Source: Closterium sp. Naga37s-1 (lineage: Eukaryota > Streptophyta > Zygnematophyceae > Desmidiales > Closteriaceae). Taken from it: a stretch of DNA of 64,000 nucleotides. Below the pieces are notes generated by a model. The model was given only the letters and a program-made list of their open reading frames with translations. It was not told where the DNA came from and searched no databases. This document shows, one piece after another, positions 32,351 to 43,267 of the stretch. A program made the position numbers and the translations under genes. Within the stretch, counting starts at the first letter, position 1. Each line of letters begins with the position of its first letter. The DNA is taken from NCBI GenBank assembly GCA_947471745.1, contig CANJKZ010000910.1, positions 1,332,501 through 1,396,500 of the forward strand. The letters are read 5' to 3'.

Positions 32351-34873
32351 GAGGGTACCGGTTCTGTCTCTTCTGTTCCTGGAGGCGCTGCGCGGCCGCG
32401 GCCGTACTACGTTCCGCTTCTTCAGCAGGTTCTTGGTTCCCCGCCTTCTTCTGGTCCTCCTCCTCCTTTCCTGAGTCCACCACCTGTCTAGTCCCCGTCG
32501 CAGTTCCCGCCGGCCTTTCCACTGCCTGGTCCTTCTTCTTACTCTGGACCGACTAGAGGTCTTACAGAGCGTCGTGAGCCTGAGTCTCGTTCTGCGTCGC
32601 CTGTTCGACCTGTTTGCACTAGTCGTGTTTCGCGTCCGCGTCCTCCTCCTGTCCCTGGCACTCACTCTATGACTCTACGTCCTTCCACTGCTCCACAGCG
32701 TGTCCCTCTGCCGTCTCCTCCTGCGTCCTCTCTTCCTGCGTCTGACTCCCTACGTGCTGCTAGTCCAGCTGTCACGCGTTTTCTGGCCACTGCTGTCACT
32801 GACCCTTTGTTTGAGTCCTCTGCTGCGTCTGCTCTTGTTGCTGAGCTTGTTGACTTTGCTGCAGCCTGTCGCCTAGACTACGCCACTAGTCTTGTTGCTG
32901 AGTCTGCGTCTGCGTCTGTCTGTCCTCCGTCCGTCGGGGGTGAGTATGCTCTTAGCACGGACGTTCTTGAGGACAGACAGGAGGACCTTGAGTGCTTTGC
33001 CGCTTCTGTACCTCATCTCGTGTCCATGCTGCTTGCCCCTGAGGGAGACCCGGATGCACTAGACATCCCGACCCCGCGCTCTTACGCAGAGGCGATAGAG
33101 GGTCCCTACTCCTCTCAGTGGCAGGCAGCCATGGACGCCGAGATGGCTTCCTGGAAGTCCACAGGCACCTACATCGACGAGGTTCTCCCGCCTGGGGCGA
33201 ACATCGTCAGTGGCATGTGGATCTTCAGGGTGAAGCGGCCGCCGGGTTCTCCGCCTGTCTTCAAGGCGCGTTACGTTGCACGTGGTTTCAGTCAGCGACA
33301 GAGAGTTGACTTCTTCCAGACCTTCTCCCCTACCCCGAAGATGACCACTCTTCGGGTACTGCTGCACGTAGCTGCTCAGCCTGACTACGAGCTCCACTCG
33401 CTTGACTTCAGCACAGCCTTCCTCCAAGGCAGCCTGCACAAGGAGATCTGGCTGCGCCGCCCACCAGGCTTCACTGGGTCGTTTCCTGCTGGTACCCTGT
33501 GGAGCCTCCGGCGGCCAGTCTACGGTCTCCGCCAGGCACCCCGTGAGTGGCACGACACTCTCGGGACGACTCTTGCTACTCTTGGCTTTGCTCCTTCCAC
33601 TTCTGACCCTTCTCTGTTTTTACGCACTGACACTACTCTGCCGCCGTTCTACGTTCTCTTGTACGTTCACGACCTCGTCTTTGCTACTGCTGGCACTGAG
33701 GCATTCGCCCACGTGAAGTCCGAGCTGCAGAAGAGACACACGTGCACAGACCTGGGTGAGCTGACAAGCTATCTTGGCTTGCGGATCACCCGGGACAGAG
33801 CACAGCGCACCATTACCCTGACTCAGTCACAAATGGTGCACCAGGTCCTTCAGCGCTTCGACTTCATGTACTCCTCGCCACAGTCCACTCCCCTGCCTAC
33901 CAGTCACTCGCTCTCAGCTCCACCTTCGGACGAGTCCGTAGAGCCGAGTGGCCCGTATCCAGAGCTTGTGGGCTGCCTCATGTACCTGATGACTTGCACA
34001 CGACCTGACCTTGCATACCCTCTCAGCCTTCTGGCTCGCTACGTGGCTCCCGGTAGGCACCGAAAGGTGCACTGGGATGCTGCGAAGAGGGTGTTGCGAT
34101 ACTTGTGCAGTACATCGGGCATGGGGCACGTGCTTGGAGGACGGGCTTGAGTTGTCCTCACTGGTCACGCTGACGCCTCTTGGGTTGACGACTTGGCTAC
34201 GCAGCGGTCGTCACAAGGTTACACCTTCAGTCTTGGCTCCGGTTCTGTCTCTTGACGGTCTACCCGCTCTTCTTCTGTTCTCAGCTCCAGTTGTGAGGCT
34301 GAGATCTACGCTGGGGCCATGGCTGCACAGGAGCTCCGCTGGCTCACCTACCTGCTGACCGACTTGGGAGAGGCGCCTCGTTCTCCTCCAGTTCTGTACG
34401 TCCACAACAAGGCAATGTTGGCCTTGTGTCAGGAGCACAGACTGGAGCACAGAACGAAGCACATTGCTCTGCGCTACTTCCTTGCTCGAGAGTTGCAGCA
34501 GCGTGGCCAGCTTCGTCTTGCTTACGTGGCCTCACAGGCCAACACTGCTGATGTTTTCACCAAGGCACTTCAGCCTTGTGATCATCAGCGTTTCTGTACT
34601 GTTCTAGGCCTTGTACCTACTGTGCCTCACTTGCTGACTTCTTGACTCTGCTTGTACTGTACTCTATATACTTATACCTGCATGCTTACACTTGCTAGGT
34701 TTTGTTCACTGTATTGTTTGCTTTCCTTTATATAACTCTGCATGTGAACTGGCCTTGTGGCCCTTTGCTTGTGCTCAGACTGCGTGGTGAATTTGTGATC
34801 CACCCTGAGCTTGCTTTGCCTTCTTGACTGGTCTTGTGACCCCTTGTTCTTCCCCACTTTGCCTATGGGGGTG

Positions 34874-35004
34874 TGTCCAACTTATATATGCTATAGTCTG
34901 TTTAGGCTGTAGTGGGGTAGTTCTTAGAGGGTACAACACTTTTGTGTTTTCTACTTGTACCCATCTGCTTCCTAGTTCATTCAATTCCTCTCATTATTCT
35001 CACA
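34874..35004 (+). repeat. copia-3 3' LTR
   Basis: It starts TGTCCAACTT (the 5' copy has TGTCAAACTT) after the purine tract TATGGGGGTG and ends TTCTCACA, followed by GCTAG. Confidence 0.95.
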
Positions 35005-35009
35005 GCTAG

Positions 35010-35745
35010 GCCGAGAGGAGGAGAGACGCCTAGCTCAAGAGACAAGAGAGCGATAGAAGAAGACTTCAAGAAGATAGGATTATAAGATGATCCAAGGATG
35101 ATACAACAAGAAGAAGGAAGAGATATTTATGCTAGAGAGAATAAGTGCGACTCGAGAGGAAAGCCTGCGTCGCCACGCTTTGAGCATGGCATCTTGGCAT
35201 TGCGCCTCGATGCCATGCCCCGCTGGATTGTAAAGTGTGACGGGGATAAGAGGAAGATGTCTATGCTAGCAACTGTTCCTGTTCGGAGCTAACTAGGCAT
35301 CAACCCTTAGGAAATTCCCATGTATCCCGCATGGTGAATTCCCGTCTTGTTACAATCTATGATCAAAGGCAATAAATATTACAAATTCGTCCCCGGAGTG
35401 TCTAGGCAAGGGAGAATTAGCCGGCCACTGGGAACGAGTCAGAACGAGTGGTTGACATCATCTCATTGGCACAACCAGCTACTGCTGGAGGGTGTATGAT
35501 CAAGATTAATAGACTATACTGCATCCGTTTTTCAGGGGTGTCAACGGAGTGCACCGAAGAGAATCTCTTAGGTGGGAGGACCACCAGCACAAGCACCAAA
35601 CTCGGTGTTGAAGTTCCTCTTAGGTCGGACCTGGAACTCCATATCTCTCCTCCACCACACTCTCCTCCACCACACTCTCCTCCTTTACACTCTCCTTGAG
35701 CGCATTCTCCAAGGCCGGACTCCAAACTCTGACCTAGAGTGTGGA
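35010..35745. other. Intergenic region, no gene recognised
   Basis: The first 150 bases are rich in AG. The segment 35,451-35,505 resembles 27,404-27,456 upstream of copia-3. A (CTCCTCCACCACA)n-like run lies near 35,645-35,695. I see no reliable coding signal before the Arg/Gly-rich start of the helicase-like gene. Confidence 0.4.
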
Positions 35746-36090
35746 GAGCCTTGAATCGTACCTTGGGCTACTCTCGGGGAGGCAACAGGGGACGAGACTG
35801 GAACCTGGGGAGACGGGGACATTCAGACGGAGGCAGAGGAGGGTGGCGACCCTATCATGAGAATCAGAATCAGAATCAAGGCGGAGGTCACGGGTGCGGG
35901 GGGGGTGAGAGAGGGTAGGGAGGAAGAGGAGGAGGAGGAGGAGGAGGAGGAGGAGGAGGAACGTCAGGTTCAGGCGGCCAGGAAAGGAAGGGGCCTAGCC
36001 TGTGGCCCTTCCTGCTGAGTGACAGAGATTTCGTGAATCAGTCGCACATGAGGACTTTCGTTAACGTGATGAAAGCTCAAGACACTTCAG
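35746..36090 (+). pseudogene. Helicase-like first exon region, Arg/Gly-rich
   Basis: One frame reads LGYSRGGNRGRDWNLGRRGH and further Gly/Arg/Asn-rich sequence, typical of RNA-binding tails, then a GGA-repeat (35,925-35,965). Another frame reads WPFLLSDRDFVNQSHMRTFV before the donor TTCAG|GTACAT. A frame change lies in between. The start codon is not determined. Confidence 0.5.
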
Positions 36091-36209
36091 GTACATCCAT
36101 TTTTTTGTTACTCTAAGATCCACCGCGCGATCAAGAACTGCCCCCTTCAATGTTGCTAATGCCACGGAACTATTTCTCTCATTGGCATCCCAACCAACCA
36201 TGGCTGCAG

Positions 36210-36969
36210 ATCTGGTGATTGTACTTGTGGATGACAAGCTGTACGGCAGGCGGAAGGTGGTGAGCATCTGCCAGGAGGCCATGGTGTGCGGCCCTTCACG
36301 ATCCGTGGCTGCTGGGAGTCACACCCGACTCGTGTCCATCCAGGGCCTCATTCTGCCTATGCTCGGCATCTTCTGTCAGGTAGCGCCATTCAATTTCGCT
36401 TGCAAATCTGCTCCCCAATCTGCCAAACCATGGTTTCATTTGATGCCCTGTATCAATTCCTATCTTCCCGATTTAAGCTCCTGTGTCTCTTCTGCCCTTC
36501 ATTCTTGAAACGGTTCTCTGCAGCCCGAGTTTTTCAACAACCCCGCATCAAGCAAGGTGAACGTGACGCTGGCAGCAATTGCAGAGGTGGCAGGCCTACA
36601 GGAGTACCTCGTCTACTGCATGCGACTCCTCACTGAACAAGGAGAGATCCGCGATCTCTCACTGGATGACACAGACAGTGTCACAGACTAAGACATGACC
36701 ATACACGTTATAAGCACCTTCTTTAATCTAACCATGGACCGCTTCTACTCCCTACTTGACGCTGTGCAAGCGAGAGCAAACGTTGAGCTGCTGGACACGA
36801 TGGTTGAGTGAGATCTGGCTGGTGCAGAAGCCCGTGCTTGACGGCAGGTACTACAGCTTGTGGTCCACGCTGGACAGGCTGCGAAAGTCATTGCACAGAC
36901 GCTAGCACAGTGAGAGACAGAGGGAGAGGATGGAGGAAGGCCAGCAGCTGCATGCTGACTTCCCTTCAG
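36210..36969 (+). pseudogene. Helicase-like N-terminal helical region, two exons with five stops
   Basis: Exon 36,210-36,379 encodes DLVIVLVDDKLYGRRKVVSI, joined in phase to the previous exon. Exon 36,524-36,969 reads PEFFNNPASSKVNVTLAAIA and on, through TAA 36,689, TGA 36,809, 36,839, 36,911 and 36,956, with protein-like sequence between the stops (STFFNLTMDRFYSLLDAVQA). This matches in position and character the helical region upstream of the ZNFX1 core. The four TGA codons would be Arg CGA before C-to-T change. Confidence 0.7.
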
Positions 36970-37690
36970 GTTTGTTGTTCTCATATCACGCTGTAGTGGG
37001 CTGCAAGAATGGCCATTCTCGTCTGATAGAAGCTGTACATGATGCACATTATTTCCGTCACATGTAAGTCACTGTCGCAAACGATTTCGTGCTGCTGCTG
37101 TGTTGTGCTGTGCTGTGATGTGCTGTGGCATGGTTGTTCAGCATGCAGGCTGAGGATGGCCCGGGTGAGCTTAGCTTGGAAGATCATGCACGCCACGACA
37201 ATGACCGTATCGAGAATTCAGCCGTAAGATGCTCTTGATATGACATGATATGTCAATCGCCCTTGATCATGTTTTCCATGAGGTCATAGATGGCCCTCAC
37301 GGGCTCACCTTAGATGGCTGCCCACAGCATGCTATGACAGCTTGAGACTATAGCCATAAGATGCTGGCTTGTTCTGACGTATTTCACACAGAAATCATAG
37401 TTTTCTTTGGATCGGAGTGTTTTTGCTTTGTATTGTGACCATGTTCGTGGCCATCTCTCTCACGAGTTTCATGTGCCTTGATCAGGATTTGTGTCTGATT
37501 GCTGAAAAGATCCTTGTCCTAAAAAGCTCCTTGTCCTCAAAAGCTCCTTGTCCTGACAAATTCCTTTCTTGATGAGAAATCTACGCAGGTGTTTTTAACA
37601 TGGTTCCGATCGACCAGGGGCTTTAGTGGATAGTTTCCTCACTTCAATTCATTTCTTTCCTCTCCTAATACGTGTCTTGCCCGACCCCAG
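36970..37690. other. Intron-like region of the helicase pseudogene
   Basis: A possible micro-exon (37,143-37,165, TTCAG acceptor, CCGG|GTGAGC donor) lies here. The rest is AT-richer with repeated TCCTTGTCCT words near 37,505-37,560 and no other coding signal. Confidence 0.4.
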
Positions 37691-40150
37691 ATCTCAGTGG
37701 TGCCAACGATGGACGAGGTTCTCTGCGACATCGCGCCCTACCTTCCGCACAATCACCCGGGCGAGCCGCACCGCCAGCCAGCAGGGTCAGTGGGGCGCCA
37801 CGTGGACATTCAATTCCTCCTGCTGCGCCACGACCTGGTTGCCCCCCTCTGGAGCAAGGCCCTCTTCCTCTTCCACCGCCTCACCCACGAATCCCCTGAG
37901 GGTGCCCGTGGTGCGAGCAGCAGCAGGAGCAGCGGCAGGGAGGAGGCGATGGGGCTGCTGAGGGCGGACAGGGAGTCGGTGAGGGGTGTGGCGGATGCGA
38001 TGAAGGGCGTGGGGGTTGTCCTCGGAGGACATGGACGTGTATCTGCTAAGGGATGTGCACATGCTCTCCATCCATGCGCACCGGCGCAGCGGCGTCTTCC
38101 TTGAGCCTCCCATGCCACGCGGCCGGCAAACGCGTGACAGGTAACCTGGCCAGCCAGTTGAACTTGTGTGACGGGAAAGCCGCAATGCCTGTTATGGAGC
38201 TGCTCACTTGTGTGTAACAAGCAGGAACACCTCTTCATGCCTGACTTGCTTACAGTGTTTGTGTAAAGGAATCGGTAGCCATGTGCTTTCTTATTAGATT
38301 CCTGGGCCCTTCCGTGCCGCAGGGCTGGCGTGCCCGTGACTGACAGGTAAAGCCCTTGTACAAGATAAGCGGGGTGTGTTTCTGATTGAGTCGCTACAGC
38401 CACTAATGGCTTGCAACTGGTGCAGACAGCACGGTTACATGAAGTGTATTCTGTTAAACAGGCATGCCATGTGGCCCATAGTATGCTGCAAATTCATCAT
38501 TCCAATACATCTTGCTGATGGTGTGTGTATCCTGTCCTGTTGTCCTCCACACCATTGTTGCTCCTCACAATCAGGGTTGAGTTCTGGGAGAACACGCGGA
38601 GGCTGCAGCACGGCGCGCTGCTCTGCTTGTGGATGCGAGACGTCGAGCCAGGCCACACTCACACTCACATGCAGCAACGGTTGCAGCGGTAGCTGCGAGT
38701 GCCACTTGAGACCCCTCATGCAGGAGACACGCCAGCAAGTGACACTTCCTCCCACCGCCTCATCTTCGCCGCCATCACCGCTCGTGACACAAAGAGGCTT
38801 GCTGCTGCCCGGCCGCAGATTTGAGTGCAGTTGTGTGGGGGGAATGGGTTCAGTGCGGACCTGCTAGGGCTGATTGGTCAGGACGGCAGTGAGGGGAGTG
38901 GGGAGAGTGGTGGGAGGACGCAGGTGGTGATGCTGGAAGGCCATGGGAGCTTCTTTGCGTATGAGCCATTTCTGAAGGCGCTGCAGGGCATTATTGAGGC
39001 GTCGCTGCCCTTTGCTGAGTACATCTGTGGGGTACCTGACGGGGCACCTGGGGGGCTGCCTGGGAGGGCCCTTGGAGTGTGCGAGCTGCCTGCGTACATC
39101 CAAACGGGCATGAGGTGAGTACAAAGGGATGGAGCGAGGGGGGGACTGGGGCAGGGGGGAAGGGGAGAGAGTTTGGGTGCGCACTGTGCGAGGGAACGAC
39201 AGCAGAGAAAGGAGGAGTGGGTGGGGAATGAGAGAGGAAGGACAAGAAGGTTCACACCTAGGAGTCTTGTGTGCTTCTTGCACGAACGACAATGTACGAC
39301 GTCAGCCCGCTTGAATCCTTGCAATTGCGCGCATCTCATTCTTGCATATTTGCAGAGAAGAGAAGGTGTGTGCGTGTCTCCCCACTCCTCCCAGCGCGGC
39401 AGATCACACCAGGGGATGAGTCGTGATGATCGCCAGCCCCACCCCACGGCCTTCTCCTCGAGAGTAAACCTGTGTGTAGGTTGTGTTGTGTGTTTCCTTG
39501 GCAGGTACGACTTGAGCCTGCTGCTCAAGACCAAGGCAGCATCATGCTCCCAGCAGGAACAGATCGCACTAGAGGACGAGTATGCCATGAGCAACGTGGC
39601 GATCGCCACCCCCTCCTCCTTCCCCATGGATGCTCTCCTGCGCTGCACGTCGCTGGACCAGCCCCAAGCTGCGGCCCTCCAGGCGGCCCTCACGCAGGAG
39701 TTTGCTCTGCTGCAGGGCCCCCCAGGAATGGGCAAGGTGTGTTAGCTAGCTGAATGCCTGACTCTCGCTCTCATTCTCAACGCCACGTTACAAGATCATA
39801 AGCTGCTTCCATCTCTGCGACTAACCGGGGCGGAGTTGTGTGTTCCCATGGCAGACGTTTGTGGGGATAAAGCTGGTGGAGATTCTGCTGAGCAATGCAT
39901 TCAAGAGAAGCGCTGAGGGGCATGATGTGTCTCAAGGCGGGGAGGTGGGCAGTGCCATGGGTCCCATCCTGTGCGTTAGCTTCACCATCCACGATCTAGC
40001 CTAGGTCAGTCCTTAGAGGGCATCATTGCCAGCGGCATCAAGAAGGTGAGTGCAGCACCTTTACCACTGCTGCTTGGTTGATCCGATTGCAAAGAGGGTT
40101 GGTTTCTGAGGCGGCTTAACAAAAACAATGCACGTGAGGCAAAGAGGTAC

Positions 40151-40272
40151 ATAGGTGAGAGCACGAGGCACAGGTGAGAGCACGAGGTACACAGGTGAGA
40201 GCACGAGGTACACAGGTGAGAGCACGAGGTACACAGGTGAGAGCACGAGGTACACAGGTGAGAGCACGAGGT
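40151..40272. repeat. 21-bp tandem repeat in a helicase intron
   Basis: Five to six copies of GTGAGAGCACGAGGTACACAG, each carrying a GTGAG word like a splice donor, follow the exon that ends at 40,045. Confidence 0.92.
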
Positions 40273-40427
40273 CAGAGTGCGGTCCGCAGATCTTTCACCT
40301 GACGGAGAGGGGTTCATCTATATACGTTTGCTGCGGTTTGAGGTGTATGGTGGGTTATGTAGCCCGTGAAGGGGTCACTGGACCTCTGCATCTGCATTGC
40401 ATGCAATGTTCTTGGCTGAATCTCTGG

Positions 40428-40651
40428 TGTGTGTGGTTCTTACATGTGTGGTGCTTACATGTGTGGTTCTTACATGTGTCGTTCTTACACGTGTGGTTCT
40501 TACACGTGTGGTTCTTACACGTGTGGTTCTTACACGTGTGGTTCTTACACGTGTGGTTCTTATACGTGTGGTTCTTACACGTGTGGTTCTTACATGTGTG
40601 GTTCTTACACGTGTGGTTCTTGCATGTGTGGTTCTTACATGTGTGGTTCTT
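40428..40651. repeat. 15-bp tandem repeat in the same intron
   Basis: About 15 copies of GTGTGGTTCTTACAC with C/T variants (ACAC or ACAT). The 15-bp length keeps frames open on both strands (TCGSY and KNHTC), which is an artefact. Confidence 0.93.
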
Positions 40652-41159
40652 CCTGTGCTTCATCGGCAGGTAGTGCAAGTGGGAGGGAGGTGCAAGTCGG
40701 AGGTGCTGCAGGAGCTCAATCTCCTCAACATCATCCGCACCTCCAATGTGGAGCGCAGCCGAGGTGAGCACCACAGCACTGCACAGTGCACGCACAGCAG
40801 ATGCCTCACAACCACTCACATGCATTTCCATTCGAGATCTGGATTTGAGCTGGATATTTGAGGTTTCCAGGCGCAATGCAAGCGTGTGACACAAACATCT
40901 TGTGTTGTGAAGTTGCGGTGTCATTTTTTACTTCCTAACAAGTCATGTATGGGGAGGGTCACTTGCGTGTGAACAGCTGAGATGCACAATACGCCGGGCG
41001 AGTTGGAGGCACGTCCCTTCAAGCTTCGGAAGGCCTCAAAATCAAAGTGAAGGAAATGGATCGGTGAACTTATGGCACGATAGGAAGAAGAAATATCCTT
41101 AGCAAGAAAATGGTATAAGTCTTAAAGACTAGAGCAAGGTCTTTGTCCAAGGATAATTC

Positions 41160-41545
41160 CTAGTGAAGTGGGAAGCCACATATATGTGGTTGACCTCTTG
41201 AGGCTAGCTGCAGCACCTCAATGCTGAGGGCAAGGCTAGCCAACCTTGCCAAGCTAGCAAGTGAGGCCACATGTTGCACATGTGGGCCAGGCTGGAACAA
41301 CAGCCCACATAACAGCATATGGCACACCATAGAGGCCAGCAAGGTGAGTGTGGGATGAGTGGACAGGTGGCAATGCCAACTGTGACCACACTTCACTGTG
41401 GTGGAGTGTGGTGGAGTGTGGACATGTAATGTGGGGCATAAGGAGAATGGAAAGTGCAGCTGCTGAGAATTGAACCCACGACCTCTAAGACTGAAGGTGA
41501 GAATCCACCCTCTGGGACATACTTGCTGCACAACACAAAGCATTT
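41160..41545 (-). mobile_element. Candidate tRNA-derived SINE
   Basis: Read on the minus strand, GCAGCAAGTATGTCCCAGAGG then GGTGGATTCTCACC and GTCGTGGGTTCAATTCTCAG resemble a tRNA-like head. GGTTCAATTCT (plus 41,466-41,476) fits a pol III B box in 9 of 11 positions. About 300 bp of non-coding body follows to near 41,160. Target duplications were not found. It lies in an intron of the helicase pseudogene. Confidence 0.4.
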
Positions 41546-42639
41546 CGCCGAGTACTTGTTAGTTATGGGCTCGTATGTGAATGCCTGTGTTCTTGTGTTG
41601 TGTGTGCATGTGCGTGCATGAGCAGTGTACAAGCACTTGACCTACGAGGTGCACAGCAAGCTGGGCGAGGTGGAGGAGGTGATTGGCACGTATAGCGACG
41701 CCCTACAGCAGTGCAGCGCCAACACAGCGGTCGTTTCGTGGCGCTCCATCGCCGCCCACCTCATGGCCAACCACCCTGTCTTTTTCCATGCGTTGCAACC
41801 CACCACTGCGGCAGACAGTGACGGGTTTCAGGTGCGTGACAGGTGGATGAAAAAGGGGTGTTGCGTACGTGTTTAGAGTGTGTATTGAGTCTGCGCATTA
41901 CACCTCATGGCCAGCCACGCTGTTTTCTTCCATCCATGCGCTGCACCCCATCAGCACGGCAGATAGGCATGAGCTAATGCCGATCATGAACATGTTCGGT
42001 TCGACATGTCAAAACATAAAACATCCTATGGGGGTTCCTCTCCTACCCCACCACTGCTCGTTTCTTTGGTCCTCTTGCTGTGCTTTCACCAGCACGCGGG
42101 TCAAAGCAACTGGACTCAGTGGAAGAGAGGCCTTGCGGCCTAAAGGGGAGGGATGGGAGGGAGAGGGGGAAGAGGGGCAGGAGCAGCAGGAGGGGCAGGA
42201 ATGTTGGGAGTGGAGGACGATCTCTCACATGCGTTTGATGACTTGAGCGTTCACAACGGCAGGCGAGGCCCAGGCACTGATGAACCCCACAGCGGTACCA
42301 ACACCCGAGGATACCACGACAGCCAGGGGAACCAAAACAGCAGGGGGAATCAAGGCAGCAGGCAGGCACACGGGAGCATGGGGGAAGATGAGGAGGAGGG
42401 GGAGGAGAAGGAAGGGGAGGAGGAGGAGGAGTGGGTGGGAGTGGAGGTGGATGAGGCAAGTGACCGTGGGGTGGGGGAGTTGCTGGGGTTGGCGGACCCA
42501 TGGGCAACGAGTGGGTGGGAGAGGCGGAAGCTGGTGGCGGTGTGGGTGGGGGAGGTGCGCGCCACTGCTGCTGCTGCCATCGAGGCCGAGGTGGACAAGT
42601 ATGCCAGGTAGGTACGGACGGCTGGTGCTGGTGGGGTGA

Positions 42640-42900
42640 AGGGCGGTGCTGGTGGTGAGTGTAGTGGCCCGTGTGAGTGTAGCGTTTGGCAATTGTGTCG
42701 GTGTATTTTGCGACGCTGAGGTAGATTGCGTTCTCTCTGTTCAGTATGTTGAGTCCCAGGTACTGAGTTACGGTGGAAGAGACCATGAGTGAGAGATCCC
42801 ATTGTAGCTCCCCTTCAAACCAGGTGGTGATGTCGTCGGTGGAGCCTATGTAAAGGAGGTCGTCTACGTACACAATCAGTAGGATGTATTTGGCTTCCTT
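42640..42900 (-). pseudogene. Fragment of another copia RT
   Basis: The minus strand encodes KYILLIVYVDDLLYIGSTDD, with an intact YVDD, then TWFEGELQWDLSLM and TQYLGLNIL, a Tnt1-like RT different from the short-LTR family here. It abuts the helicase pseudogene on one side and is cut on the other by the end of the copia-4 LTR. Confidence 0.8.
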
Positions 42901-43041
42901 TGTGAGTCTGTATCACAAGAATGAACGAGAATGAATGAACTATGAAACAGTTGGGTACAAGTACTAACCCTAATTGGGTTGTACCCCTTATGGGCTACCC
43001 CACTATAGCCTACACAAATGTAAGCACTATATGTTTTGACA
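42901..43041 (-). repeat. copia-4 3' LTR
   Basis: Read on the minus strand it starts TGTCAAAACATATAG and ends CAGACTCACA, 141 bp, with the family blocks GGCTATAGTGGGGTAG and GGGTTAGTACTTGTACCCAA. Confidence 0.9.
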
Positions 43042-43267
43042 CACCCCCATAGGCAAAGTGGGGGAGAACAAGTGGTCACAAGACCAGTCAACAAAAGCAA
43101 AGCAAGCTCATGGTGGATCACAAAGTCACCACACTGTCTGAGCACAAGCAAAGGGCCACAAGGCCAGTTCACATGCAGAGTTAAATAAAAGACAACAAAC
43201 AATACAGTGATCATACCCTAGCAAGTGTAAGCATGCAAGTATATATATAGATCACAGTACAAGCAAG

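Larger units (their letters stand above)
28649..34645 (+). pseudogene. copia-3 Gag-Pol, one frame with five nonsense codons
   Basis: The likely start is MASPTVLTFDAEGRAVDFDV (ATG 28,649); an upstream in-frame ATG at 28,568 lies in the repeated leader. In order: Gag N-domain, Gly tract (29,442-29,633), zinc motif CTYVLRT...CGLPHTTQRC, protease LDSGASRSFF (Asp at 30,152), integrase (HHSLGH, CVPC, VDDYSRYTT, HSDRGGEF, AERRIG), Ala/Gly linker (about 31,665-32,350), RT and RNase H. In-frame stops: TAG 31,475, 31,598 and 32,489; TGA 34,148 and 34,253. The RT motif YVDD is YVHD (33,662-33,673) and the RNase H Asp of YVDNKA is His (34,403-34,405). It is inactive. Confidence 0.95.
27575..35004 (+). 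mobile_element. copia-3: full-length short-LTR copia with target duplication
   Basis: The 7430-bp element has 131-bp LTRs (27575-27705, 34874-35004) starting TG and ending CA, a primer site AGGTATAGAGCAGG after the 5' LTR, a purine tract before the 3' LTR, and a 5-bp target duplication GCTAG (27,570-27,574 and 35,005-35,009). The internal frame runs from 28,649 to 34,645 without frameshift but with five nonsense codons. Its LTRs are nearly identical, so it inserted recently despite the stops. Confidence 0.97.
35746..42607 (+). pseudogene. ZNFX1/NFX1-type SF1 helicase-like gene, decayed, C-terminal half absent
   Basis: The family is a superfamily 1 RNA helicase with NFX1-type zinc fingers; in other eukaryotes it acts in small-RNA and antiviral RNA pathways. 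Exons seen: Arg/Gly-rich start to 36,090; 36,210-36,379; 36,524-36,969; 37,691-38,140; 38,575-39,114; 39,505-39,736; 39,855-40,045; 40,670-40,763; 41,626-41,831; 42,093-42,607. Hallmarks are VVPTMDEVLCDIAPYLP, HVDIQFLLLRHDLVAPLW, LQGPPGMGK|TFVGIKLVEILL (Walker A) and VVQVGGRCKSEVLQEL. Lesions: five in-frame stops in the third exon, a frameshift near 38,025, stops at 38,690 and 38,822, a stop plus shift near 40,000 in the motif Ia region, and TAA at 42,141. Walker B, later helicase motifs and zinc fingers are missing; a copia RT fragment follows. Exon phases between 36,969 and 37,691 do not fit directly. Confidence 0.85.

Noticed and set aside
28649..34645. Reassigned TAG/TGA codons as explanation for the stops
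   Set aside because: The decarboxylase exons and the gypsy frame use no such codons inside conserved blocks, and sister elements have CAG, CGA or TGG at the same sites.
35572..35699. Proline/histidine-rich frame in CTCCTCCACCACA repeats
   Set aside because: Short simple repeat with no coding support or splice context.
42153..42611. Separate small gene at the end of the helicase region
   Set aside because: It is the last preserved exon of the helicase relic: same strand, acceptor at 42,092, donor at 42,608, and an acidic stretch as in family members.
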